A DNA stretch of 64,000 nucleotides from Ipomoea triloba (taxonomy: Eukaryota; Streptophyta; Magnoliopsida; Solanales; Convolvulaceae), in assembly GCF_003576645.1 (NCBI RefSeq), contig NC_044919.1:26871318-26935317 (forward strand). The letters run 5' to 3'. Position numbers and translations under genes: made by a program. The notes under the pieces are model-generated. The model was not told where the DNA came from. It was given only the letters and a program-made list of their open reading frames with translations, and searched no databases. This document shows, piece by piece, positions 34,856 through 47,401 of this stretch (its first letter is position 1; every line of letters starts with the position of its first letter).

Positions 34856-37800
34856 GCCCCCCGCAAGCTGGATTGTACAAGTCTAACAAGCCAAGCTTGG
34901 AGATGTATTTATAAAAGGAGTTAGGGCAATGGGTCTTATTGAATGTATCTGCCAACTGATTTTCAGAACTAACATGAAACAACTTGATGATGCCTTTGTT
35001 TAGCTTTTCTTTGACCAGGTGACAATCAAGCTCTATGTGTTTCGTACGTTCATGGAACACTGGATTCTCTGCAATAGCAATAGCAGACTTGCTATCACAG
35101 TATATGGCTGATGTTTCAGATTTGTGCACTTCAAGATCTGCCAATAAAAAGGATAGCCACTGAACTTCACAAGTTGTGGCGGCTAAGGCTCTATATTCTG
35201 CTTCTGATGAGGACTTGGAGACTGTGGGCTGCTTCTTTGACTTCCAAGAAATAAGGGCATTCCCTAAAAATATGCAAAATCCAGTAACAGACCTTCTTGT
35301 GTCAACACAAGCTCCCCAGTCTGAATCAGAAAAGGCCTTCAACTGCAGATCAGAGGAGGCTGGAAAAAATAATCCTTGGCCAGGAGCAGCTTTAATGTAT
35401 CTTAGCACCCTATGTGCAGCTTGTAGATGTAGAGTTGTAGGCTTATCAAGGAACTGAGACAATTGTTGTGTAGCAAAACTTATATCAGGTCTAGTGATTG
35501 TTAAGTAGAGTAGTTTTCCAATTATCCTTCTGTACTGACTGTTGTCCTCAAGGAGTTCACCCTCAGTTTTGCTTAGTTTATGTGAGGGAACTGTGGGGCT
35601 GTGAACTGGTTTTGAGTCTGTGAACCCTGTATCAGCAAGCAATTCTAATGCATACTTTCTTTGGCTCACAGCAAAACCTTTTCTTTGTCTTGCTACTTCT
35701 AGACCAAGGAAATATTTCAAGGGACCTAAGTCCTTTATTTGGAAGTTTGTGTTCAGCTGACTTTTGACTTGTTGAATGGCCTCCAAATCAACACTAGCAA
35801 CCACAATGTCATCTACATAAACCAATAAGGCCACAAAAGAATCTCCTGTACCTTTGGTAAACAAAGAATTGTCAGGCACTGACTGCTTAAACCCCATACT
35901 CTGTAATGCAATGCTCAACTTGGTGTTCCACTGCCTACTAGCTTGCTTCAATCCATATAAGGACTTATTCAACTTACACACTTGACCAGTCCTATTTCCT
36001 GAAATCAGCCCAAGGGGTAGTTGCATGTATACTTCTTCTTCTAGGTCTCCATGTAGAAAGGCATTATTGACATCCATTTGATGTAGATGCCAATCTTTTG
36101 CTGCTGCTACTGCTAGGAGGGTCCTGATAGTGGTCATTTTTGCTACTGGACTGAATGTATCCAAGTAATCAATGCCAAGGGTTTGGTTATAACCCTTTGC
36201 CACAAGCCTTGCTTTGTACCTTTCTATTGTGCCATCAGCTTTATGTTTAATCTTGTACACCTACTTGCAACCAATGGGTTTCTTAGAGGGGGGTAGATCA
36301 ACTAGCTGCCAAGTGTCATTCTTTTCCAGGGCATTGATTTCATCCTGCATAGCCTTCCTCCAACACTCATGTTTGACTGCTTCTTGGAAGGTTTTTGGCT
36401 CAGATTGGCAGGTAATATTCATAACAAAAGTTTGGAAGGATGGTGCTAACCTTCTGTAATCCATCACTTTGCAAATGGGATGTGGAGAGGTCTTTACTGC
36501 TGCACTCTGACACACATAATCTTGCAGATAAGTAGGAGTTTGCTTATGCTTTGTGGACCTTCTGGTAACTGGGGAAATATGTGTCACCTCAGGTGGCTGC
36601 TCAACAGTTTCACTATGAGGGGACAAGGGCTGTTGTTGCTGCTCATTGCTATTGGTGGCTAGGTGCTGAATAGGTGCCTCAGGAGCCTCACCATGGTGTA
36701 GACAAGTCTGCTCATTGCTGCTACTAACTTGGCTGTAAGTTTGAGGAATCTCAGGGACTTCAATAGGGAGATTGCCCATTGTAGGTAGTATGAACTGAGA
36801 GGGTTCAACCCCTGGATTGTTGGTTTGTTGGAAAGGGAATACATGCTCATAAAAAACTACATCTCTGGACACAAACAGTTCTTTGGAGGCAAGATCATAT
36901 ACTTTATAACCTTTTGTGTTGCTGGCACAACCAAGGAAGATGCACTTCTTAGCTCTAGCATCTAGCTTGTATTTTGGCCCAATTGTGGTGGCATAGGCAA
37001 GGCATCCAAAGACTCTTAAGTGTTGGTATTGAGGAGTTTTCTTGATCAGAACTTGGTAGGGAATCTGGTTGGTGATGGCAGCAGATGGAAGTCTATTAAT
37101 TATGTAAGCAGCATGCAAGACACACTCACCCCAAAACTGGTCTGGCAGATTTGCTTGGAACTTAAGAGCTCTTGCAGTTGATAGCAAATGACCATGTTTC
37201 CTCTCCACCCTACTGTTTTGCTGAGGTGTGTAAGTGCATGATGTCTGATGTACAATTCCCTTTTGTCTGAAAAAATCCACCATATTGAACTCCATACCAT
37301 TGTCTGTTCTTATACACTTCACACTTGTTCCAAATTGATTCTCAACCAAGCTGCAAAACCCAGTAATTAGACTCCTAACCTCAGATTTCAGCTTCATCAA
37401 GTATACCCACACAGCCCTACTGTGGTCATCCAGAATGGTGAGGAAGTAATGATAACCATGAGTTGTGGCCACTTTGTAGGGACCCCATATATCCATGTGC
37501 AACAAATCAAAAGGGTTAGCTGACACAGAATCACTAGACTGAAAAGGGAGTCTTCTTTGTTTAGCAAAATGACAACTGTCACAAACCAAATCTTTATTAA
37601 TCTGAATCATAGGCTCTAAACCTTTCAAAACATGTAGTTTAGCAAATGAGGCATGCCCTAATCTAGCATGCCATAGAGTACACTTATTGCTAGCTGAAAC
37701 AGAATTGCATATAGAATTGTAAACAGGGAATACAAGGTGATATAATCCATTTTGCAGCTCAGCCCTTCCAATCACTTTGCCATGGGTAGCATCCTGTATA

Positions 37801-39359
37801 GTGCATTGGTCATAGTACATCTTTATAGTATGATGTGAGTTCTTAATGAAGGAGCCTACTGAGATCAGATTATAATGGAAACCAGGAACATAAAGCACAT
37901 CATGTAAGATAAACTTATCAGACAAGTGGACTGATCCTGTGAATGTAATAGCAGCTTGCTGACCATTTGGCAAATTAACATGCAGATTATAAACCCTCTT
38001 CTGACTATTCAACAATCCCAGATCACACACAATATGGTGTGTTGCACCACTATCTATAATCCAGTCACTTCTACCATATTTGACAGAGTTAAGTGAGGGC
38101 ACCATACCTTCATTCTGAAAATCAGTTGATATAGTGTTGACAAGAGCTTGTGAAGGCTGCTCCAAAGGTGTACTCAAGCTCTCACTAGCTGGTCTTTTAT
38201 TCTGCATGAACTCCAAGAACTTCTTGACATCATCTTGGGTGAAAGACATTCCTCCATCAGTATTTGACTGCTGTATTACAGATGGAACTTGGAGTTGATT
38301 TGCTGTGGCTTGGTTTCTTGGTCTTGGTTTCCAGCCTGGTGGGTAGCCATGCCTCTTGTAACACTTGTCTTGAGTATGGCCTGTATAACCACAGAATGTA
38401 CATACAGGTTTCTTGTTAGTTGACAAGTTTTTCTTGAACCCTTGCTGAAAATTCCCATCTGTTCTGGCCAAAAAAGCACTTCCAGCAGCATTACTCTCCC
38501 CTGCTTGGTATAATTGACTTCCAAAACCATTGTTAGCCATACAAAATTGCCTCTCTTGTTGCGCAATCATAGAGTAGGCTTCATTAACATCTGGCAAGGG
38601 CCTCATCAGCATAATTTGGTTCCTAGCTCCTGTGTACCTTTCATGCAAGCCAATCAGGAAGATAGACAATTTGTCCATCTCTGACTGCTCATTTAAGCTA
38701 TCAATTTTCTTTCCACATTCGCATCTAGTGTTGCAAGCACAACTCACCAAAGGCCTAAGGATGCTCAGTTCATCCCACAAAAGTTTCTGTTTAGTGAAAT
38801 ACTCATTCAAGGAATTCTCTCCTTGCTTGGTTTGATAAATCGCACATTTGATCTCTGCTATCCGAAACAAATCCTGTTTGCTGAATCTCCTTTTGAGATC
38901 ATTCCATATCCCATACGCTGTGTCAATCCATAACACACTCTGGCCGATTGTCGGAGTCAGAGTACGAACAATCCAGGAACATACATGATTGTTGCACCTT
39001 TCCCAAGCAAGATATCTTTCTAGGTTATCAGTGGAAGGCTTTGTAATGGTGCCATTAACAAAGGTTATTTTGTTCTTGCAAGATAGGGCCATGGACATAG
39101 CCCTAGCCCATGGGTGGTAGTTTGAACCATCTAGGGGGAAGGATACCAGTTCTAAAGCTGGACTTTCATTGGCATGTAGGAAATAGGGGTTCGATTGAGT
39201 TTGAGGATCAAAGGTTACCTCACTATTGTTTGATCTGGTTGCTGTCGCCGGAACGGAGGAAGCCGGCGCCGTGTTTCCTATGCCTGCATTTGCTGTCGGA
39301 TTTCCTGTAGCATTGTCGACCGGCGTCGATCGAGTACTAATTGGGGGCCATGCCGCCAT
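34842..39359 (-). pseudogene. Copia gag-pol polyprotein with a single nonsense codon
   Basis: The frame opens at 39359 (MAAWPPISTRSTPVDN). Gag occupies the first 300 residues. The CCHC knuckle CTFCGYTGHTQDKC, protease WIIDSGATHHIVCD, integrase (CDSCHFAKQ, DDHSRAVWVYL), reverse transcriptase (LLVYVDDIVVAS) and RNase H (terminal ADTFNK region) follow. The only break is TAG at 36261-36263, where copia proteins normally carry tryptophan just after PIGCK. The same frame then runs 472 further codons to 34842, overlapping the 3' LTR slightly. The element may have been competent at insertion and mutated since. Confidence 0.92.
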
Positions 39360-39390
39360 TGAAGCAAGATGAAGGAGCTCCTATTTTCTG

Positions 39391-39403
39391 TGCTCTGATA
39401 CCA
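39391..39403 (-). other. Primer-binding site of copia element 2
   Basis: On the minus strand TGGTATCAGAGCA, an exact match to the usual initiator-methionine tRNA site, directly follows the LTR. Confidence 0.93.
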
Positions 39404-39649
39404 TATTACGAAGCTCAAAAGAGAAGTAGCAGTAGGAAGAAAACCAGGTATTTTCTCATTAAAACTGAATGCTAGTACAGATAGTTGTTTATATACAAAG
39501 AGGAGAGGGAAAACGGAAATCTAACAAATGCTAACAGCTGTAACTGAAAGGTGCTAACAGATGTAACTATAAGATGCTAACAGATGTAACTGCAAGTAAG
39601 ATAGGATGATGCCAAGTGGCATCAATCCTTTCAATCTATTCTCCTGAAA
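39404..39649 (-). repeat. 5' LTR of copia element 2
   Basis: 246 bases ending at the TTTAT target copy. It contains gttgtttatatac as a possible TATA region in either orientation. Confidence 0.9.
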
Positions 39650-41056
39650 TTTATCTCTTCCCACTCTTTGCTTGATCTTCCAACACTAGGAGGTCTGTAT
39701 ACCTGGACCGGAGTTCGCTCCTCGGGTCATGTTTGGAAAAGGCTCGACCGCTTCCTCTTGAATTCTGAATTTTGAGATTTTTTCTCTAGGGTCACAGGAA
39801 CTCTCCTTAATAGAACAACATCAGACCACTCACCTATTCTCTTTTCTAGCACCAATAGCAACATGTCGGTTCCCAAACAATTCAGATTTCAGAAAATGTG
39901 GACTACTCACCAAGGTTTTCATGATATGGTTCGAACTAATTGGCAGGAACCGATAGAAGGCACCGACATGAGGGCCCTTGCTTTCAAACTCAAAAGACTC
40001 AAAATCAAACTAAGAGATTGGAACTGGTCTATTTTTGGAAACATTTTCGACCGGATCAAATTAGCAGAGAAATCTGTCACCGATGCTCAAAACCAGTATG
40101 ATGAGGAGCCAAACATAACCAACCGCGAAACTCTAAGCCGAGAAAAAGCTCTTCTCCTTTTAGCCTTAAAACAAGAAGAAATTTTCTGGAGACAGAAAGC
40201 TCAAGTGAAATGGCTTCAAGAAGGAGATGCAAACACGACCTTTTTCCATGCAACGGTGAAAGACCGTATTCGTAGACAACGAATTAATGGAGTGAGGAAT
40301 TCTGCTGGAAACATCATCACGGATCAACAAGAAATACAGAATGAAGCCGTAGAATATTTCTCGAATTTATATCGAGAAGAAGATTGCTCAGAAATTAATA
40401 ATCTTCTTGAATTTATCCCACCCCTCCTTTCAACGGATGATAACTTAATTCTCAGCTCAGTTGTCTCTCTCGAGGAGGTGAAAAATGCTATTTGGAATTT
40501 AGACCCAGACAGCTCGGCTGGACCGGACGGTTTCCCTGGCTCCTTCTTTCGTCACTGTTGGGACCTCATTAAATCAGACATTCATGTAGCAGTGCTTGAA
40601 TTTTTTGCAGGAGTACCAATCCCCCAAGCTATTGCTAGTGCACAGATTGTGCTTATACCGAAGAAACCAAATCCAGAAATCTTCGGGGACTATCGACCAA
40701 TCTCTCTGTGCACCTTTGTTAGCAAAATTTTTACTCGCATCATTACAACCAGGTTGAGAAACATCCTTCCTAAATTAATCTCTCAAGAACAAGCCGGCTT
40801 TGTAAAAGGAAGATCAATCCAAGACAACATACTTCTTGCCATGGAACTTATTCAATCAATAGACAAGAGGTGTCGAGGCTGCAATGTGGCCATCAAATTA
40901 GACATGATGAAAGCATTCGACCGTGTAGCGTGGCCTTTCCTGCGGGCATTACTTCTGAAGTTTGGTTTCTCGGTGACCTTTGTCAATTTGATTATGAACA
41001 ATCTGGCTGCAACAAAATTCTCAATTCTTGTCAATGGCGTGAGTAGCGGCTTCTTC

Positions 41057-42540
41057 TGATCGCTGTCAAAATTGATGTATAGTTCGGGTTAAGTTTTGTC
41101 GTTCCGCTGAGGATTGGTGTTTATGGCACGTAATTGCATAATTATATAATTTCTTGACATTAGAGTTTTTTAACCCACTTACGAGAATCCAAGCACAATC
41201 ATTAACATAAATTAATTAACAAAATAACATAAGAAATAAAGATAGGATTTAAGCTAGGAATTATTATCATTATGATGCTATATATTCTTGGGGATTAGGG
41301 AGAACAATAATCATGTATCAAGAGGACCATACACTAATAAATTCAAGACCATTTCGTCCCTTGAATTAGAGCAAGAGATTTATCACAATATGTGTGACTC
41401 AACCTCGAGCCCTCGAAGCTCCTCGGTATATTAGGCCCCCCAATTCGTCTCATACTTTCGTAGTGAGATATTTGGGTTGTACAAGAGATGACTTGAGTTT
41501 TACCCAACTTTCGTTGTAGCAAAGCCTCTCCAATTACTTGCCAATAAAAATAGCTAGTAATTACTAACAAGTTATAAACAAAGCCTCTCGAACAAGCTTA
41601 TGATCCATAATTATAATTCTACCCCTTATGAAATTATTAGCAAGGTAGCATCAAGATAAATAATAAATTCCTATCTTAAACTAATTAAACATAAAGGGCA
41701 TGCATAAATAAAAGAAGACAAAAATAAATAACATGAAAGTATAAACATTGCATAAATTAAATGAAGAAGAAGAAAATACAAAAAGAAAGAAAATAAAAGC
41801 AAGAAAGAAAATGAATTATGCACTAGTTCTACATCTTGCTAACTTCGTACTGATTTGGGAGGTTTGAATGGCCTTATATAGGCTCCAAAATAGTGAAAAT
41901 AGTAACCCATCACTATCAAGGGCGGCTAAGGAGCATGAATGGACAATTTTCGCACTGCAGGACGCCATTTGGGACGCAGCTTCGACTTCTAGGCTGTTTT
42001 TGACCCTTTTCCGATCAGAATTACAAAATTTGTATCTCTGTCAAAGTTGTAGACCTTGAAGTCTTCTTTCTAATGGCGTAAGAATCACTTTAATCGGATA
42101 ATCACAGACTGAGATATGATCAAAATACTAAGATGTCGCCATTTTGTGCGAGAATGTTTTTGTTCTTGGCATTTTCCTCCACTGTTTTGCTCCATTTCTT
42201 CTTGTTGTTTGCTTCCTCCTTTTGCATCACCATTCAACTACTCCTCTTCATCCCTGATTTATTTGTTTCTCTTTGGTGATCTCTTCCATAATTATCTTCA
42301 CTTTGCATATCACCATTATCTTTTCATCTCCATTATTTTGCACTACAAAAATAAATATTAGAATGAAACAAATATCTTCTAATAAAAACATTATTTACCT
42401 AATTTTCTTCAAAAGACAATAATTTGGAAATATTAATTACAATGAAGAGAATTAGGATAATTACATCTTAAAATATTTATTTTTGTGACAAAAACTAGTT
42501 TAAATATGGGATAAAAACACTATCAATTTAGCACTTATCA
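41057..42540. mobile_element. Solo LTR 1 (1,484 bp) inside LINE reverse transcriptase
   Basis: Starts TGATCGCTGTC and ends AGCACTTATCA, flanked by TCTTC on both sides (41052-41056 and 42541-42545). It splits the reverse transcriptase between VNGVSSGFF and RGVKQGDP. No internal retroelement genes are present, so it is most simply a solo LTR left by recombination, of a long-LTR (probably Ty3/gypsy) family. Orientation is uncertain. Confidence 0.8.
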
Positions 42541-43881
42541 TCTTCCAGAGGGGTTAAACAAGGAGACCCACTTTCACCTTTGCTATTCATCTTAGCTTCA
42601 GAAGGATTATCAAGAGCCTTAATCAGGAAAGTTGGAATTGGCGCCATTTATCCATATAGGAATTCTTCTCTTGCTTGCCCGGTTATAACCCATCTAGCCT
42701 TTGCAGATGACATTCTTATCTTTGTGAATGGTAGCAGAAAATCTTTGCAGAACCTTAAGGCTGTCCTCCAAGGATATGAGCAAGCTTCAGGTCAGAAGAT
42801 CAACCTTTCCAAGAGTTTTTACATTACATCAAAACATGCTTCGTCAGCAAGAATTGGAACCATTTCTCGCGAGCTGGGGATGCAACGCTCATTTACTCCC
42901 TTCAAATACCTGGGTATTAATTTGTTTAAGGGAAGGAATAGATGCATTTACTATCAATATATTCTAGATGGGATTGATAAGAGGTTACTAGGCTGGCAAA
43001 GAAAACTCCTCTCCCCTGGTGGCAGAATCATTCTTATCAAACATGTCCTTTCAACCATCCCGCTCTTTTCCTTGGCTACCATTCAACTTCCCAAAGGAGT
43101 TATCCACTCAATTGAACAACGGCTATCAAATTTTTACTGGGGTTCTTATAATGGTCACAACAAAAAACACTGGTCTTCCTGGTCAAAACTATGTTTCCCA
43201 GAGAAGGAAGGAGGCCTAGGTTTCAGATCATTAACAGCCGTGCAGTCAACATTCGCTGCCAAGCTCTGGTTCTCATACCGCCAAGGTGGCACAATCTGGA
43301 GTGATTACATGAGAATCAAACACCCAAATCCTGACTTTCCATCGAGACTCACTGATTCAATAACTTGGAGAAGAATGAAAACCGTTGCCTCCATGGTTGA
43401 TGACAACGCCATTGTTATAGCAGGTGAATTAATATGGAAGCCTTCTTCCTCTGGAGCTTTCACCTTCGCCACAGCTTACCACTCTTTTCGACCAACAAGG
43501 TGCGTCACCTTTACATTTTCTAATATCTGGTCGAAACCCTTCCCCATTAAAATCTCTGTTTTCCTTTGGAAGTTGCTCCAACGCTTCCTCCCTTTCCCGG
43601 ATTGTGTTCAAAAATTTGGATTCCAACTTCCATCAGTTTGCCCGTTCTGTTGGAAAGCCAGTGCTTCTCTTGAACACTGTCTATGGAATTGTCCATGCGC
43701 TATGGGAATCTGGCACTTCTTTGCAGACCTTATGGATATCAATCTCAATCTTGCCACCTCGGTGCGATCAGCTTGCCAAGTTTGGTGGCTGACGATCTCT
43801 TCTGCACGAAACAATGATAGCATGGGTAATGTTTTGGCCGACCTCCGAAGAATTCTGCCTGGGTTCATACTATGGAACTTA

Positions 43882-44361
43882 TGTTGCGCCCGCGGAAGTG
43901 GGATAGATCAGATTGCAACAATAATTTGAGAAAGAAAAATAAATGAGGCACATATTTTACGTGGAAAACCCCTAAACAAATTAGGGTAAAAACCACGGGC
44001 AAGGGTAGAAGAATTTCACTATGAGAAAATAGGAGTTACAACCACTCTCTAACTAACAAGGAGAAAACAAGGATAATTCTCTCTTGCTAGGAAGGAGAAA
44101 TACACTCAACAAACTCTCTAATATCTCTAGTATATGAGGGAAGAATAGAATGATTTGGGATGACAAGAATGACAAATGACCTCCCTATTTATAGTTGAGG
44201 AATAGGGGTCATTTTGTAGTTAGTCCAAAGTTTAGGGACCAAATAATAAATATTTTGGTAGGTGCCTAACTTCATGCCTAACTCCTTTTGACTTGCCTAA
44301 TCTTTGTCAATTGTTGCATGGTTGCCTAATTTGTGGCTGCTGCCAATTCCATTTGCTGACA
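43882..44361. mobile_element. Solo LTR 2 (480 bp) inside LINE ORF2
   Basis: Starts TGTTGCGCCCGC and ends TTGCTGACA, flanked by ACTTA (43877-43881 and 44362-44366). Removing it with one target copy rejoins the LINE frame exactly between FILWNL and WKHYNSL. It contains cctatttatagttg, a possible TATA box on the plus strand. Probably a copia-type solo LTR. Confidence 0.85.
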
Positions 44362-45109
44362 ACTTATGGAAACATTACAACAGCTTAATCCACGAAGGCG
44401 GTTCTTTTTCTCATAATTACCTGGTCAAGGAAGTGAAGCGAGATATCTTCACTCTGTCTGTTGCCCATCCCTTTCGCTCAGGAAAGCTCGCTGATCACAA
44501 ATTTATCAATGATGGACTGATTGCTTCTCTAGTCGTCCCAAGACCAACAAAAACAATCTGGATCAAATGGCATAGCCCACCGTCTGGCCGTCTGAAACTC
44601 AACTCGGACGCATCCTTCACCCCTGATTCAAGTGGTGGCGGAGCGATACTCCGTAACACAAGCGGTAATCTTGTTGCTGCTTTATCTTTCCCTCTCACGG
44701 CCTCTTGTGCTTTAGAAGCAGAAGCTCTTGCTCTTGTTCATGCCATGACGTGGTGTGACCTGGCTGCCCGGAAGCCGACTTTCATTGAAGTGGACTCTAT
44801 GGTTCTTGTCAACCTCATCCTCAACATCAAAGCTACTGTCCCATGGAAGATTAAGCAATCTATTCTCACCATTCGTCTTCTGCTCTCAAACTGGTCTGCC
44901 TCAATTACTCATTCTTATCGTGAAGCCGTAGCAGATGCCTTAGCATCAATGGTTTGTTCTCTCACTTCCCCTTCCCTTTATTTAAGTTTCAATTCCCTAC
45001 CACTATCTGTTTCTGATTGTCTGTTATTGGACTCGCGGGGCTTTTCTTTCCCAGATGTTTTTATTCAATAAATTAATTTTATTTCGCTAAAAAAAAATAA
45101 AGAAAAAAA

Positions 45110-45125
45110 AGAATACAACGCCCAA
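45110..45125. repeat. Right target-site duplication of the LINE
   Basis: Identical 16 bases to 32679-32694, directly after the A-rich tail. Confidence 0.93.
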
Positions 45126-45500
45126 AAATAAATATTGACTCATAGGGCATACATGTCTAACATCTTAAACAACCACTGAACGAGCATGTTCATGAACATT
45201 TTTAAACGAACACATTTACGAGCTCTTAGCAAATGAGCATACAAATGTCCATAATCTGTTCATTTATTAAACGAGCTCTAAAATTTGTTCATTTATGTTT
45301 GTTTACTTTAATAAACAAACATAAACGAATGTTTAATTTACTTTAATAAACAAACATAAACGAATGTTTAATTTACTGAACATAAATACAAGTAATTTAT
45401 CGAAAGTTCTGCTTGCTAACACCATTACATAAAAGTAGATGAAAATAGTACTCCGTTAATATATTGTGTATCATTCAAAGGCAAACACTTTATTTTACTT
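45126..45500. repeat. Inverted-duplication arm 2, middle piece
   Basis: The reverse complement matches 26040-26370, including catagggcatacatgtctaac, the gttcatgaacatttttaaacg block and ataaatacaagtaatttatcg. Within it, a 38-base unit (actttaataaacaaacataa...) is tandemly duplicated near 45304-45375. Confidence 0.75.
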
Positions 45501-45534
45501 TCTCAGCCTAATGAAGCACAAAGAGTCAACAGTT

Positions 45535-45612
45535 GCCTCCACTAAGGCTCGAACCCACTCCCACCATCCATGTGCCTCCACTAAGGCTCAAACTCACTCC
45601 CACCATCCATGT
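45535..45612. repeat. 39-bp tandem duplication
   Basis: gcctccactaaggctcgaac starts at 45535 and, with one change, at 45574. Reverse-complemented, it contains ggttcgagcc, a tRNA B-box-like word, so it may come from a SINE. Confidence 0.7.
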
Positions 45613-45649
45613 GGGAGTGTTAACTGGGACATCGGATGCCACCATCCAT

Positions 45650-46125
45650 GTGTGTATCATAATTTAGTTGTTATACAGTGGATCATAGTCCAAAAACGGC
45701 ACTGTTTCTTTAAGTAAAGAAACAACTGCCGTCACATTTTAACAGAGCTCCGTAAATGAAACTGCAGTGTTTAACAGTTTCACATATTTGAGTGTATAAT
45801 GTTGAATGAAACTGTAGTTATATCGTAAAGAAACTCTAGTTGTGTTGAATGGAAACTGCAGTATATATAAAATAAAATTGTATAACAGTTTCACATATTT
45901 AAGTGTATAATGTCGAATGAAACTGTAGTTGTGTTGAAAGGAAACTGCATCGTGTATAAAATGAAACTGAATATATTATATACACAGAGTTACTTTTTGT
46001 GAAACGGCGCAGAATCGGTGCCGTTTCTGTTGTTTCTTTTCATTAATCAAAACGACGTCGTTTTGATGCATAGACTATCATGCTTTGTGTACCGCAGTCC
46101 ATAGTAAAATTTGTGATCATAATTG
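45650..46125 (-). mobile_element. Non-autonomous element present only in arm 2
   Basis: Lies between blocks that are continuous in arm 1, so it is an insertion relative to that copy. On the minus strand it starts aattttactatggactgcgg, carries caaaacgacgtcgttttgat, and has three or four repeats of acaactacagtttcattcaac-type units. A partial copy is at 32015-32220. Superfamily not determined. Confidence 0.5.
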
Positions 46126-46567
46126 ATCATTAAGCACAGCTTTGTATAGTCTTTGTTTCTTAATTAAATACGATACATAATAGTAGATGAAAATAGTAAT
46201 ATATTATGTATATATCATTCATTAATGGCAAATTATTTATTCTTTTGTCCATAGCTATCCATGGAGTTCCTTTTTTATTTTCTCTTTTTTTTTTTTATTG
46301 GTGGGACAATATCAAACAAAACCGGCCCCTTTAGAAAATGTAGCTTTTTATTATTTTATACAGTCAAGTTTGATGGATTCTTTGTTTCTTAACTACTCTA
46401 ATCATGCCCTAAAAAATTCAGGGCGGTGTTTATTTATTTAGTTTTTGTGTTTTTGTGCAGATACAATATTATTTTAGCTATATTATATTATGAATCATCA
46501 GATCATTTATTGTGCATTGAGCTGCATACTGCAGATCGAGTTTTTCGGCCCTTTCTTAACCATTGCA
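46126..46567 (+). promoter_or_regulatory. Upstream region of TNL gene 2 (mirror of 25477-26000)
   Basis: Closely matches, in inverse orientation, the region upstream of gene 1, so it presumably contains the promoter and 5' UTR. Conserved blocks include catgccctaaaaaattcagg and gcatactgcagatcgagttt just before the ATG. No TATA box can be singled out in this AT-rich DNA. Confidence 0.5.
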
Positions 46568-47363
46568 ATGGAACAACCTTCTTTTGTGACTTCATGTGCT
46601 TCCTCCTACGATGTTTTCTTGAGTTTCAGAGGAGAAGACGTCCGCAAGAACTTCGTCGACCATCTCTACAGTGCGATGGAGCAAAGAGGGATTTACACTT
46701 TCAAAGATGACGAGAAGCTGGAAAGGGGAAAGTCCATCTCGCCGGCAGTTGAGAGGGCAATCGAAGAATCGTCGATGGCGGTCGTCGTCTTGTCCGAGCA
46801 CTACGCTGATTCCACATGGTGTCTGGAGGAAGTGGTGAAAATCAAGGAGTGTATGGAGGTGAAAGGTCAGATGGTTGTTCCCATTTTCTATGGCGTGGAT
46901 CCATCGACGGTGAGGAAACAGAAGGGAAAGTTTGGAGAAGCCTTTGAAGGACACGAGAAGAGGTTTGAGAAAGAAGGAGAAAAGGTGAAGAAATGGAGGA
47001 AAGTGCTGGAGAATGTATCCAATTTGTCCGGTTGGAATCTCGACAATACTGAAAATGGGTAAATAATCTTAAACTCTAAACTCCATATGGGAGAAATTGT
47101 ATCCCTCTCTGTCAATTATTAATGTTACCCCTAAATTATTAATGGTATAAATGTTGCCACTCAATTTTCAAAACGATACATATATTACCCCTCGCAAATG
47201 TAAATATTGGCCTTCAATTTTCAAAAGGGTACATATATTGCTCCTTTCATACGATACGAGAGGGGCAATATATGTACTGTTTAGAAAATTGAGGGAAAAC
47301 ATTTACACCACTAATAATTCAGCAGTGACATTGATAATTGTAGAGGGCATAATTTACAATTTT

Positions 47364-47401
<38 letters not shown>

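Larger units (their letters stand above)
34610..39649 (-). mobile_element. Ty1/copia retrotransposon 2, nested in the LINE endonuclease
   Basis: A 5,040-base element on the minus strand, flanked by a TTTAT target duplication (34605-34609 and 39650-39654). Two 246-base LTRs differ at two positions. A perfect primer-binding site and a G-rich purine tract adjoin them. The LTRs do not begin TG or end CA: on the element strand they run 5'-TTTCAGGAG ... CGTAATA-3', with limits fixed independently by the target duplication, primer site and purine tract. Confidence 0.93.
34134..45071 (+). pseudogene. LINE ORF2 (endonuclease, reverse transcriptase, RNase H), interrupted
   Basis: Segments: 34134-34609 (endonuclease; MKLLFWNVRGLSS, GGDFNVIAEIAEY), 39655-41056 (rest of endonuclease and first half of reverse transcriptase; AGFVKGRSIQDN, KLDMMKAFDRV), 42546-43881 (second half with LAFADDILIF, then the CPFCW...EHCLWNC zinc region), 44367-45071 (RNase H with LNSDASF and EAEALALVHAM). 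ORF2 products nick the target and prime cDNA synthesis there. Apart from the three insertions there is a TGA at 39773-39775, where the frame resumes after one codon, and the frames on both sides of the 41057-42540 insert do not join exactly. The element is dead. Confidence 0.92.
32695..45109 (+). mobile_element. L1-clade LINE carrying three nested LTR-element insertions
   Basis: It is bounded by a perfect 16-base target duplication and ends in an A-rich tail (45089-45109). Contents in order: short 5' UTR (32695-32844), ORF1 (32845-34137), ORF2 with endonuclease, reverse transcriptase, zinc-binding and RNase H regions (34134-45071). Removing the copia element and two solo LTRs with their duplicated targets leaves about 5.4 kb, normal for plant L1 elements. 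Because the LINE occupies only one arm of the inverted duplication, it post-dates that event; the three nested elements are younger still. Confidence 0.95.

Noticed and set aside
36261..36263. Programmed stop-codon readthrough in copia element 2
   Set aside because: The stop sits inside reverse transcriptase at a normally conserved tryptophan, not between gag and pol, and one G-to-A change explains it.
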